Positions 7,493 to 15,539 of a DNA stretch of 30,557 nucleotides are shown here, in pieces. The number at the start of each line of letters is the position of its first letter. The stretch's first letter is position 1. This stretch comes from RECO01 sp050485385 (GTDB lineage: Bacteria > Pseudomonadota > Alphaproteobacteria > Geminicoccales > Geminicoccaceae), in NCBI GenBank assembly GCA_050485385.1, contig JBJHBG010000059.1, forward strand, positions 1 through 30,557. Reading direction: 5' to 3'. The position numbers and the translations under genes were made by a program. Below the pieces are notes generated by a model. That model did not search any database. It was not told where the DNA came from and saw only the letters and a list, made by a program, of their open reading frames with translations.

Positions 7493-8335
7493 CTAGCGCC
7501 GGGCGCGCTGCACCATGAGGATGCCGACGGCGACCACGGCGACGCCGAGCACGTCGAACGGACCGAGCGCCTCGCCGAGCAGGAGCCAGGCGATCGCCAC
7601 GCCGAAGGCCGGGTTGAGGAAGTGGTAGGCGCTGGCCTCGGCGGCACCGATGCGGCGGATCAGGGCGAACCACACCAGCGTCGCGGCGATGCCGGGAACG
7701 AAGGTGGTGTAGAGGAAGGCGAGCACCAGGGGCGTGGTCAGCGTGACCGGCGCACCCCATTCGAGCCAGACGGCGAAGGGGGTAAGGGCCGCGCCGCCGA
7801 TCAGCATCTGCAGGCCCACGACCATCCAAAGGCCGCTGCCCAGCGCCGCGTGACGGACGATGAGCGTTGCGGTGGCGAGTGCGATGACGCCGACGAGGCA
7901 CAAGCCGAGCCCCAGCGCGTCGAGATCGCCGCCGAGCCGGTCCTGCACGATCAAGACCACGCCGCCGAAGCCGAGCAGCAGGCCGAGGCGGCCGAGCCAG
8001 GGCAGCCGCTCGCCGAACACGGCCGCACCCGCCGCCGCCACGATCAGCGGCATCGCACTCGCCACGATGGCGGCGAGCCCCGCCGGGACCGTCGTCATCG
8101 CCACGAAGAAGAGACCGAGATAGAGCGCGTTCTGACAGAGGCCGAGCAGGGCGATGCGGCGCCAATGGACGGCTTCGGTCGGCCAGGGCTGGCGCAGCCA
8201 CCGCGCGCAGGCGAGGGCGATGGCACCGGCAAGGAAGAAGCGCACGGCGAGGATGGTGAGCGGCGGCGCGTAGAGCAGGGCGATCTTCGCCGAGCTGAAC
8301 GCCGAGCTCCACATGAAGGCGAAGCCGACGCCCAT
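7493..8335 (-). CDS. EamA/DMT-superfamily transporter (first copy)
   Basis: A predicted inner-membrane exporter of the drug/metabolite transporter superfamily with ten hydrophobic segments in two EamA repeats. Repeat one runs from GVGFAFMWSSAFSSAKIALLYAPPLTILAVRFFLAG to VFGERLPWLGRLGLLLGFGGVVLI. Repeat two ends FLNPAFGVAIAWLLLGEALGPFDVLGVAVVAVGI. Both have the typical GE(R/A)L motif before the last helix. The frame stays open upstream to 8431, but that stretch is the tRNA-Leu gene, so I start at the ATG at 8335, giving 280 aa, close to the family norm. No clear ribosome site is visible. Substrate cannot be predicted. It converges with ecm, with 55 bp between them. Confidence 0.8.
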   Translation of the reverse strand: MGVGFAFMWSSAFSSAKIALLYAPPLTILAVRFFLAGAIALACARWLRQPWPTEAVHWRRIALLGLCQNALYLGLFFVAMTTVPAGLAAIVASAMPLIVAAAGAAVFGERLPWLGRLGLLLGFGGVVLIVQDRLGGDLDALGLGLCLVGVIALATATLIVRHAALGSGLWMVVGLQMLIGGAALTPFAVWLEWGAPVTLTTPLVLAFLYTTFVPGIAATLVWFALIRRIGAAEASAYHFLNPAFGVAIAWLLLGEALGPFDVLGVAVVAVGILMVQRARR

Positions 8336-8371
8336 GACGACGGCGACGAGATCGAAGCGGACCGTCGGCGC

Positions 8372-8457
8372 TGGTGCCCGGGGCGAGAGTCGAACTCGCA
8401 CGCCGTTGCCGGCGGTGGATTTTGAGTCCACTGCGTCTACCGTTCCGCCACCCGGGC
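8372..8457 (-). tRNA. tRNA-Leu (anticodon CAA)
   Basis: The minus strand folds as a class II tRNA. The acceptor stem is GCCCGGG/CCCGGGC with discriminator A and an encoded CCA. The D-arm TGGCGGAACGGTAGACGCA is typical of tRNA-Leu. The anticodon stem GTGGA/TCCAC has loop CTCAAAA, which gives anticodon CAA for codon TTG. A long variable arm precedes the T-arm, where GCGAG and CTCGC flank the loop TTCGACT. It starts 7 nt after the ppx stop codon on the same strand, so it is probably processed from, or overlaps, the ppk-ppx transcript. Confidence 0.95.
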
Positions 8458-8464
8458 CCGCGCG

Positions 8465-10027
8465 TTAGGTAGCGTGAAGCCGTATCGGCTGTCCAGCGGC
8501 GTCCGGCGGCTCCGGCTTGACGGCGTAGTCGGTGACGGCGAGCGTCTTCGCCAACGTTGCGAGCCGGCGCTCGACGGCCTCGCCCAAGGGCAACGAGCCG
8601 TCGTCCGGGACGACGAGGCGGATGCGGCCCGGCGCCACCTCCAGCCGGCTGGAGGCAACCAGATGCGCCGTGGCGCCGGACAGCCGATAGGCGAGCTGGA
8701 GGGCTTGGCCCAGCACGATGGCACGCTCGGCGCCATCGCCCGCAAGGCGACGGACCATCGCCGGGAGCACGGCAGCAAGGTCGCCGCGATAGCGCTGGTG
8801 GACGGCGAGCGCCAGGAAGGCGCGATCCTCGTGGCTCACACCCGGCAAGGGGAGGTGCAGGACGCGGTCGAGGGCGTAGCCGTCACGGTAGTCCGGGTGG
8901 GTCGTCCAGGCGACGTCGGAGAGGTGACACGCCGCCGTCCGGAGCCGCCGTGCCGCCGACGTCTCCTCGGGGAACAGCGGAGCGGTCCAGTCCACCAGCC
9001 GCTCACCGACGTGGCCGAAGCGGCTCTCGCGGCCGCCGTACCACTTGGCCGCCACCAGCAGCGGGTCGCGCGCCCGCTCGTTCGCCTTCAGCCGGCCGAA
9101 CAGCCGTCCCTCGCGCAGGCCGGCAGCGCTGAAGACCACGGTCGCCGGTCGCAGCGCGCGCAAGGTCGCGGCCAGCACCAGGGCCGCCGCCGGCAGGTCC
9201 TCCTGCCGCCGCTTGGAGACGTGGACGATATCGGAGGGGGCGAGTTGGCTGCGCCGGCTGGCGAGGCTGGCCAGCGCCAGGGCGGTGTCGCCCGGCAGGC
9301 GATAGCCGTCGACGATCTGCAAGGGGTGGTGGAGTCGGGCCATCGCCAGCTTGGCGAAAGCGCGCCAAGCGCCACCCACGGCGTAGAACGTCCGCCCCTC
9401 GGTCCGCTCGACCGGGAAGGTCCGTTCGAGCTGCGCCTGCATCGAGGCGCCGAGCGCCTTGCGCGAGCCGCCGAGCCCCACCATGCGCAAGGGGCCGAAG
9501 GGATAGCTGGTGGCGGCTCCCACGGGGCCGACGCCGACCTCGACCCGGTCCTGGGTGCATGGCCCGACCGTCGCCAGCTCCAAACTGGCGCCGCCGAGAT
9601 CGCCGACGACGCCGTCGGCATCGGCAAACTCGGACAGCACGCCGAGCGCCGAGTACCGCGCTTCCTCCAGGCCCGAGAGGACCGCCACCTCGACATCGAA
9701 GCGCCGCTCGATCTCCTCGACGAAGTCGGCACCGTTGCTGGCGACGCGCACCGCCTCGGTGGCGAAGACGTCGAGTTCGGCCACGCCCATGGAGCGGGCG
9801 AGACCGAAATAGCGGGTGAGGGCCGAGAGGGCCGCGTCCATCTCGGCCACGCCCAGCCGCCCGGTCTCGCGGAGGCCCCGGCCGAGGGCGCACATCGCCT
9901 TCTCGTTGAACTTCACCACGGGTGCCCGGCGGGCGGCGTCGACCACCACCAGCCGGACCGAGTTGGAGCCGATGTCGACCAGACCGATCCCGCGCGGGTC
10001 CGCCTTCTGCTGCGCGCGTCCCGGCAT
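8465..10027 (-). CDS. ppx: exopolyphosphatase / Ppx-GppA family phosphatase
   Basis: A 520-aa ASKHA-fold phosphatase that would hydrolyse polyphosphate from its ends, or act on pppGpp. The N-terminal ATPase-like domain shows GLVDIGSNSVRLVVVD, ATEAVRVASNGADFV, LSGLEEARYSALGVL (with the catalytic Glu) and GDLGGASLEL. The C-terminal part is the longer HD-like helical extension (ACHLSDVAWTTHPDYRD, HEDRAFLALAVHQRY). The ATG at 10027 is chosen because AGAGG lies 8 nt upstream. An in-frame GTG at 10036 adds three residues but lies right against that site. It follows ppk by 25 nt on the same strand, forming the classical polyphosphate synthesis/degradation pair. Confidence 0.88.
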   Translation of the reverse strand: MPGRAQQKADPRGIGLVDIGSNSVRLVVVDAARRAPVVKFNEKAMCALGRGLRETGRLGVAEMDAALSALTRYFGLARSMGVAELDVFATEAVRVASNGADFVEEIERRFDVEVAVLSGLEEARYSALGVLSEFADADGVVGDLGGASLELATVGPCTQDRVEVGVGPVGAATSYPFGPLRMVGLGGSRKALGASMQAQLERTFPVERTEGRTFYAVGGAWRAFAKLAMARLHHPLQIVDGYRLPGDTALALASLASRRSQLAPSDIVHVSKRRQEDLPAAALVLAATLRALRPATVVFSAAGLREGRLFGRLKANERARDPLLVAAKWYGGRESRFGHVGERLVDWTAPLFPEETSAARRLRTAACHLSDVAWTTHPDYRDGYALDRVLHLPLPGVSHEDRAFLALAVHQRYRGDLAAVLPAMVRRLAGDGAERAIVLGQALQLAYRLSGATAHLVASSRLEVAPGRIRLVVPDDGSLPLGEAVERRLATLAKTLAVTDYAVKPEPPDAAGQPIRLHAT

Positions 10028-10052
10028 GTCGCCCACCTCTCGTCCCTCGCGA

Positions 10053-12230
10053 TCAGTCGCCGATCCGGAGCCGGCGCAGGTTGCGGCGGCGCTCCAGCGC
10101 CGTGCCGCGGCCCGACAGGCTCGGATTGGTCATGAAGAAGTCGTGCAGGTTGAACGGTGCCTCGCCGGCGCGCGGCTCCAGCCGGCGGTAGGTCCCGCTC
10201 TCGCCGTCCAGCCGCCAGCTCTGCTGGTTGTCCTTGAGATTGGCGACCATGATCTGGTCGAGCACCTGCTCGTGGACGGTGGGGTTCTCCACGGGCACCA
10301 GCACCTCCACCCGGCGGTCGACGTTGCGGTTCATCCAGTCGGCGGAGCCGATGTAGATCCTGGCGTGCCGGGACGGCAGGCCGTGGCCGGCGCCGAAGCA
10401 GTAGATGCGGCTGTGCTCGAGGAAGCGGCCGACCACACTCTTCACCCGGATCGATTCAGAAAGCCCCGGCACGCCCGGCCGCAGGCAGCAGATGCCCCGC
10501 ACGACGAGGTCGATCTCCACCCCGGCGGCGGCCGCGTCGTAGAGCGCATCGATGATGCCCTTGTCGACGAGGCTGTTCATCTTCGCCCAGATCTGCCCCT
10601 TGCGGCCGGCGCGGGCGTGCGCCGCCTCCTCCTCGATCAGGGCGACGAGCCGGCGGCGCATGTGCAAGGGCGCCAGGATGACCTTCTCCAGATGGCGCGG
10701 CTCGGCATAGCCGGTCATGTAGTTGAAGATCCGCGCCGCGTCGCTGGCCAAGGTTGCATCGCAGGTAAAAAAGGAGAGATCCGTATAGATGCGCGCGGTG
10801 ATCGGGTGGTAGTTGCCGGTGCCGAAGTGCACGTAGGAGCGGAGCCGCCCCTCCTCGCGCCGCACGACCAGGGTAATCTTGGCGTGGGTCTTCAACGACA
10901 TGAAGCCGTACACCACCTGGACGCCGGCCCGTTCGAGGTCGCGGGCCCAGCGGATGTTCTTCTCCTCGTCGAAGCGGGCCTTGAGCTCGACCAGGGCGGT
11001 GACCGACTTGCCGGCCTCGGCCGCCTCGCACATCGCGGCGACGATGGGGCTGTTGTCGCTGGTGCGGTAGAGCGTGCCCTTGATCGCCACGACGTTGGGG
11101 TCGGCCGCCGCCTGGCGGACGAACTGCACCACCACGTCGAAGCTCTCGTACGGGTGGTGGACCACGAAGTCCTTGAGGCGGATCGCGGCGAAGCAGTCGC
11201 CGCCGAGGTCGCGCACGCGCTCCGGAAAGCGCTGCACGAACGGCTCGAACAGCAGATCGGTGCGGTCGCCGACGATCATGTGCTTGACGTCGCCGAGGCC
11301 GAGCGGCAGCCGCAGCGGCAGCACGTCCTCGGGCTTGCAGTCCAACTCCTGGGTGAGAAAGCTCCGGACGTCGTCGGCCATCTCGGCGTCGATCTCGAGC
11401 TGGATGACGTCGCCGCGCCGTCGCCGCTTGAGCGCGATCTCGAAGACCCGCATGAGGTCTTCGGCCTCCTCCTCGATCTCGATGTCGCTGTCGCGCAGGA
11501 CGCGGAACACGCCGGTGGTGCGCACCTCGAAGCCGGGGAACAGCCGGTCGAGGAACAGAACGAGCACCCGCTCGACGGCGACGAAGCGCACCGGCTGGCC
11601 CGGCAGCCGGATCAGCCGGTCGACCTTCTCGGGGATGAGGACGAGGCCGGTTCGCGCCTCGCGCTTGGCTTCGAACTGCACCACCACGCCGAGCCCCTGG
11701 TTGGGCACGAACGGAAAGGGGTGCGCGGGGTCGACGGCGATCGGCGTGAGGATCGGATAGACCTCGTCCTCGAAGAAGGTTGCCAGCCAGTCGCGGTCGG
11801 CCGCGGTCAAACGATCCGGCTCGATCAGTTCGATCCCGGTCTCCGCGAGCTGCCGCTGCAACTCGCTCCAGCACAACTCCTGGCGATGGATGATGTCCTT
11901 GACGTGGCCGGCGATCGCCTCGAGCTGTTGCGCCGGGCTCATGCCGTCGACGCTCGCGAGGGTGACGTCGTTCTTGACGAGGTCCTTCAGGCCGGCGACG
12001 CGGACCATGAAGAACTCGTCGAGATTGCTCGCCGCGATCGACAAAAAGCGCAGCCGCTCGAACAGCGGATGCCCGGGGTTCGACGCTTCCTCGAGCACGC
12101 GGTCGTTGAAACGCAGCCAGGACAGCTCGCGGTTGAGGTAGCGCTCGCCCGGACTGGCCAAGGCCGGCGCGTCGCGACGCACGGAGGCCGCACCGGGGTC
12201 GTCGATCACGGCGGGGTGGGCATGTTCCAT
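10053..12230 (-). CDS. ppk: polyphosphate kinase 1
   Basis: A 725-aa Ppk1 that reversibly transfers the ATP gamma-phosphate to polyphosphate. The N domain has RYLNRELSWLRFNDRVLEEA and SNLDEFFMVRVAGL. The head domain includes ILTPIAVDPAHPFP and PNQGLGVVVQF. The two catalytic C domains carry VVHHPYESFDVVVQF, IKGTLYRTS and VELKARFDEEKNIRWA. SYVHFGTGNYHP supplies the His that is autophosphorylated in characterised Ppk1. GICCLRPGVPGLSE and ARIYIGSADWMNRN follow near the end. The ATG at 12230 has GAGG 5 nt upstream; the frame extends to 12284 without a better start. It heads the ppk-ppx pair and diverges from the SixA-like gene. Confidence 0.93.
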   Translation of the reverse strand: MEHAHPAVIDDPGAASVRRDAPALASPGERYLNRELSWLRFNDRVLEEASNPGHPLFERLRFLSIAASNLDEFFMVRVAGLKDLVKNDVTLASVDGMSPAQQLEAIAGHVKDIIHRQELCWSELQRQLAETGIELIEPDRLTAADRDWLATFFEDEVYPILTPIAVDPAHPFPFVPNQGLGVVVQFEAKREARTGLVLIPEKVDRLIRLPGQPVRFVAVERVLVLFLDRLFPGFEVRTTGVFRVLRDSDIEIEEEAEDLMRVFEIALKRRRRGDVIQLEIDAEMADDVRSFLTQELDCKPEDVLPLRLPLGLGDVKHMIVGDRTDLLFEPFVQRFPERVRDLGGDCFAAIRLKDFVVHHPYESFDVVVQFVRQAAADPNVVAIKGTLYRTSDNSPIVAAMCEAAEAGKSVTALVELKARFDEEKNIRWARDLERAGVQVVYGFMSLKTHAKITLVVRREEGRLRSYVHFGTGNYHPITARIYTDLSFFTCDATLASDAARIFNYMTGYAEPRHLEKVILAPLHMRRRLVALIEEEAAHARAGRKGQIWAKMNSLVDKGIIDALYDAAAAGVEIDLVVRGICCLRPGVPGLSESIRVKSVVGRFLEHSRIYCFGAGHGLPSRHARIYIGSADWMNRNVDRRVEVLVPVENPTVHEQVLDQIMVANLKDNQQSWRLDGESGTYRRLEPRAGEAPFNLHDFFMTNPSLSGRGTALERRRNLRRLRIGD

Positions 12231-12340
12231 CCGGGCCTCGTTCGGGCGCAGCCGCCGGCAGGGTCGGCGACCGCTCACGGGCATGTTAGGGTCATCGCTC
12301 GTCTGCTACCAGGGCCGTCGGACGAATGGGGAGACACATC

Positions 12341-12883
12341 ATGGCCGCAGCCTCGACGCCGCGTCGTCTCGTGCTGCTTCGCCACGCCAAGTCGAGTTGG
12401 AGCGATCCGGGCTTGGCCGACGCCGAGCGGCCCTTGGCGCCACGGGGCGAGCGCGCCGCCGGCGCGATCGCGGCGCAGTTGGTGAAGCGAAAGCTCCTCC
12501 CCGACCGCGTTCTCTGCTCGACGGCGCGGCGCACGCGCGAGACCTGGAACCGCATCCGGCAGGTGCTGAGCCAGCCGCCGGAGGAAGTGTTCGAGCCCGA
12601 CCTCTATCTCGCCGAGCCCGCCACCCTGCTCGCGCGGATCCAGCAGACGCCGGCGCGCGTCGGCACGCTGCTCGTGATCGGCCACAATCCGGGCCTGCAG
12701 CAGCTCGCGGCGAGCCTCGTCACGACCGCCGATCCGGCGCTGGCGGAAACCATTCGCGCCAAGTTCCCGACCGCCGCCCTCTGCGCCCTCGGCTTCGAGG
12801 GCGAGGATTGGGCGGCGCTGCGCCACGCCGACCTGCAGGTGCTCGCCTACGACACCCCGCGCGACCTCGAAAAGGCGGATTAG
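12341..12883 (+). CDS. SixA-type histidine phosphatase family protein
   Basis: A 180-aa member of the histidine phosphatase (phosphoglycerate mutase-like) superfamily, closest in pattern to SixA phosphohistidine phosphatases. The catalytic RHG-type motif is LLRHAKSSWSD with the nucleophilic His at the N terminus. RTRETW follows, and the second catalytic His is in VIGHNPGL. The typical PLAPRGERAA helix lies between. Substrate could be a phosphohistidine protein or a small phosphate ester; the sequence does not decide. The ATG at 12341 is preferred over 12326 because GGGGAG lies 8 nt before it. It diverges from ppk across about 110 bp, an arrangement consistent with phosphate metabolism but not proof of a link. 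Confidence 0.82.
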   Translation: MAAASTPRRLVLLRHAKSSWSDPGLADAERPLAPRGERAAGAIAAQLVKRKLLPDRVLCSTARRTRETWNRIRQVLSQPPEEVFEPDLYLAEPATLLARIQQTPARVGTLLVIGHNPGLQQLAASLVTTADPALAETIRAKFPTAALCALGFEGEDWAALRHADLQVLAYDTPRDLEKAD

Positions 12884-12900
12884 ACGGCTTTTTATACAAC

Positions 12901-12919
12901 TTTACCGTTTGTTTACCGT
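12901..12919 (+). promoter_or_regulatory. paired direct repeat TTTACCGT upstream of EAL gene
   Basis: TTTACCGT occurs at 12901-12908 and again at 12912-12919. The 11-bp period would put both copies on one face of the helix. It lies in the only AT-rich stretch between the SixA-like gene and the EAL gene. The layout loosely resembles CtrA sites (two TTAAC-like halves 11 bp apart), with a mismatch in each half. Confidence 0.35.
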
Positions 12920-12957
12920 GATCCGGCAGTCTCGTCGCAGGTCACCGGACTGGGCCG

Positions 12958-14403
12958 GTGCGAGACGGGACGAGCCGCGTGGGCAGGGCGAACGAGCCAC
13001 GGTCGAAGGCGGGGCGAGCGGGCGGCGGCGAACGGCCGGCGGCGGGCGATCCGCGCCTGCTCGGCATCGATGCCTTCCACGGCGAGGTCGAGGCGCGCAT
13101 GGCCGGCATGGCAGCGCACCATCTCGCCCTCGTTCAGCTCGATGTCTGCCATCGGGACGTGCTTGAGAGCGCCTACGGTCGACCCGCGTTCGCCGCGCTG
13201 TCCCGCCGCCTGGCCGAGCGCCTGATCGGCAGCCTCCGCGCGACCGACCGCGTCGCCGTTCCGGCCGCCGGCAGCATCGTCCTCATGATCGGCGACGCCG
13301 CCGACCGGGAGGCGGTGGCAGCCGTGGTGGAGCGGCTGCTGGCGGCGCTCGAGGCAGCGTTCGAGGTCGACGGCAGGCCGGTCGAACTCCGCGTCACCGT
13401 CGCCGCCGCCCTCGTCGACGAGGATGCGGTGGCGGAAGGCGGCCTTTGGCTCGCCCTGGAGAGCGCCGCGAGTTCCGCGCGCGAGATCGAACCCGGCGTC
13501 GTGGCTTGGCCCAGCGCCGCATGCACCGCCACCCTGGACGGCTGCCGCAGGCGCCGGGTGGAACTCCTGGAGGCGGCGGAATCGTCGCGCTTCTTCCCCG
13601 TCTTTCAGCCGCAACTCGACCTCGAGACCGGCCGCTTCGCGCGGGTCGAGGTGCTGATGCGGTGGCGCCGTCGGGATGGGACCACCGCCGGGCCGGCGGA
13701 GTTCCTGCAGGATCTGCGGAACCTCGGGCGGCTCGCGGAGGTCAGCGCCAGCGTCTATGCCGCCGCCTTCGCCCAGCTTCGCCGCTGGCTCGGCGCCGGC
13801 ATCGACATCCAGCGCATCGCCCTCAACCTCGACGTTTCCCAGGTACGCGGCGAGGATTGGGCCGAGTCGCTGCTCGCCGTGGTGGCCGCAAGCGGGGTAG
13901 CGCCGGAACGGGTCGAGTTCGAGATCTCCGAGCACATCCTCGAAGCGGCTGCCATCGACGGGCTGGCAACAGGGCTCCAGCGCCTGCGCGACGCCGGCGT
14001 TGCGATCTCCCTCGACGACTTCGGCGCCGGCTACGGCTCGCTCACCCAGCTCGCGCGCCTGCCGGTCGATCTGGTGAAGCTGGACGCACGGCTGTTGTGG
14101 GATGCCGAGACCAACCCACGCACGCGCACGCTGATGCAAGGCGTGGTCGCCCTCACCGCCATGCTGGGACTGCCTTGCGTGTTCGAAGGGGTGGAAACGG
14201 CAGGCCAGTTGGACCTCGCCCGCGTCATGGGCGCCCGGCTCGCGCAGGGCTACCACCTCGGCCGCCCGGCGTCGGCGACGCAGATCGAGGCCGCGCTCGG
14301 CCAGCCCTTTCCGCTCGCGTTGCCCCTGCGGCCCGCGTCGCCACCGGGCGACGGCGTATCGGGTTGCGCCAGTCGCAGGAAATTCTCGGTTAACGTGCAT
14401 TGA
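12958..14403 (+). CDS. EAL-domain protein with degenerate GGDEF-like N-terminal half
   Basis: A 481-aa protein predicted to hydrolyse cyclic di-GMP. Residues about 45-190 look like a GGDEF fold that has lost the GGDEF active site (LALVQLDVCHRD..., ALSRRLAERLIGSLRATDRVAVPAAGSIVLMI). Residues about 210-450 form an EAL domain with the catalytic set apparently complete: EVL in place of EAL, NLDVSQ, EISEH, DDFGAGYGSL, VKLD, FEGVET and QGYHLGRP. It is likely cytoplasmic, with no membrane segment or sensor domain seen. The start is uncertain. GTG 12958 gives the longest frame, but its first 35 residues are basic and low in complexity, so a downstream start is possible. The upstream TTTACCGT repeats may control it. 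Confidence 0.82.
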   Translation: MRDGTSRVGRANEPRSKAGRAGGGERPAAGDPRLLGIDAFHGEVEARMAGMAAHHLALVQLDVCHRDVLESAYGRPAFAALSRRLAERLIGSLRATDRVAVPAAGSIVLMIGDAADREAVAAVVERLLAALEAAFEVDGRPVELRVTVAAALVDEDAVAEGGLWLALESAASSAREIEPGVVAWPSAACTATLDGCRRRRVELLEAAESSRFFPVFQPQLDLETGRFARVEVLMRWRRRDGTTAGPAEFLQDLRNLGRLAEVSASVYAAAFAQLRRWLGAGIDIQRIALNLDVSQVRGEDWAESLLAVVAASGVAPERVEFEISEHILEAAAIDGLATGLQRLRDAGVAISLDDFGAGYGSLTQLARLPVDLVKLDARLLWDAETNPRTRTLMQGVVALTAMLGLPCVFEGVETAGQLDLARVMGARLAQGYHLGRPASATQIEAALGQPFPLALPLRPASPPGDGVSGCASRRKFSVNVH

Positions 14404-14461
14404 CCTTTGCCCTACCGCGTCCGGCGTGCGCAGATCGACGCTCGGAGCACGAGGGAACGTC

Positions 14462-14659
14462 ATGCGCGAACCCGACGAGATCATTCTGCCGGACGGCCGC
14501 AGACTGCCCCTGAACCGGGGCGAGGTAGAGCGGCGGGAATGCGAGCGGTCCTGGACCGACGCGCTGCCGGTGTTCGTCCGCCCGGTCAACGGCGAGCGCG
14601 ACCGTCGCCGCGGCCCGCGCTACGATATCCGCGCCCGCAAGGTCGACCTCGTCATCTGA
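14462..14659 (+). CDS. small protein of unknown function (65 aa)
   Basis: A short, highly charged soluble protein (MREPDEIILPDGRRLPLNRG...) with an Arg/Glu-rich middle and a C terminus ending RARKVDLVI. I do not recognise a family. Support for its being real comes from GAGGGA 6 nt before the ATG, codon-like composition throughout, and a position just after the EAL gene on the same strand (58-nt gap). The frame extends upstream to 14426 without a ribosome site. Its stop overlaps the end of the convergent EamA gene by 8 nt. It has no membrane segment, signal peptide or Cys. Confidence 0.55.
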   Translation: MREPDEIILPDGRRLPLNRGEVERRECERSWTDALPVFVRPVNGERDRRRGPRYDIRARKVDLVI

Positions 14660-15539
14660 GGCGGCCGCCTCCGAACAGGCGCGGCCGCTGGACGACGAGA
14701 CCGGCCGCGACCACCAGAACCATGCCGGCCCAGGCGAGCACGTTCGGCCAATCGCCGAACATCACCAGTCCGAGCGCCGTCGCGGTGATGAGTTCCAGAT
14801 AGATCAGCGGCGCCAACTCGCTCGCCTCGTTCCGCCGATAGGCCTCCAGCATCAACAGATGGCAGACGCCGCTGACGGCGCCGATGGCGACGATCAGCGC
14901 CAAGGTGGCGACGTCGAGCGGCGGCCAGAACCGGACGGCGAAGGGCAGCAGCACGACGACGGCGATGGCGGTCTGGGCCGTCAGGGCGACGAGGCTCGAA
15001 TCGCGCCCCTGGCCGGTGAGCCTGGCGCAAATGACGTAGCCTGCCCAAAGGGCACCCGCGAGCAATGCCCAAAGGCCGCCGAGCGGCAGGGCCGTGCCGG
15101 GCTGGAGCACCGCCATCGCCCCGACGAAGCCCACGAGCACGGCGGTCACCCGGCGCCAGGTCGCCCGCTCGCCGAGGATCACGACCGCGAGGGCGGCGGC
15201 GATCAGGGGCGAGAGGAACAGCCCGCCGAGGGCCGTGGTGATCGGCACCACGGCGAGTGCGGCGACGAAGGCGGTCATGCCGCCGACCATGAAGCCGGCA
15301 CGCAGGGCGTGCTTGGCGAGGTCCTTGGGCCAAAGGGCCGCCTTGCCCTCGCGCCAGACCAGGACGGGCACGACGAAGCCGAGGGTTGCCGAATAGCGCG
15401 CCCAAGCGATGAAGGCCGGCTCGTAGCTCGCCGCCAACAGCTTGATCATGGCGTCGACGCTGGGGATCGTCAGCGAGGCGATCACCATCAGCACCACGCC
15501 CGAGACCGGCGCCCGGCCGGCCGTGGCGGCGGGCCGCAT
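14652..15539 (-). CDS. EamA/DMT-superfamily transporter (second copy)
   Basis: A 295-aa inner-membrane transporter with ten predicted helices in two EamA repeats: GVVLMVIASLTIPSVDAMIKLLA, ALAVVPITTALGGLFLSPLIAAALAVVILGERATWRR, LWALLAGALWAGYVICARLTG, ASELAPLIYLELITATALGLVMFGDWPN, ending in a basic RPRLFGGGRLR tail. The ATG at 15539 shares its A with the TGA of the aminotransferase gene (TGATG), which implies translational coupling. This makes it the third gene of the HAD-aminotransferase-exporter set. Its product may export the compound that the set makes or degrades, but no substrate can be named. Confidence 0.82.
   Translation of the reverse strand: MRPAATAGRAPVSGVVLMVIASLTIPSVDAMIKLLAASYEPAFIAWARYSATLGFVVPVLVWREGKAALWPKDLAKHALRAGFMVGGMTAFVAALAVVPITTALGGLFLSPLIAAALAVVILGERATWRRVTAVLVGFVGAMAVLQPGTALPLGGLWALLAGALWAGYVICARLTGQGRDSSLVALTAQTAIAVVVLLPFAVRFWPPLDVATLALIVAIGAVSGVCHLLMLEAYRRNEASELAPLIYLELITATALGLVMFGDWPNVLAWAGMVLVVAAGLVVQRPRLFGGGRLR

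Noticed and set aside
8336..8431. EamA exporter start at 8431
   Set aside because: This start is inside the tRNA-Leu gene. The coding-like look there comes from the tRNA sequence.
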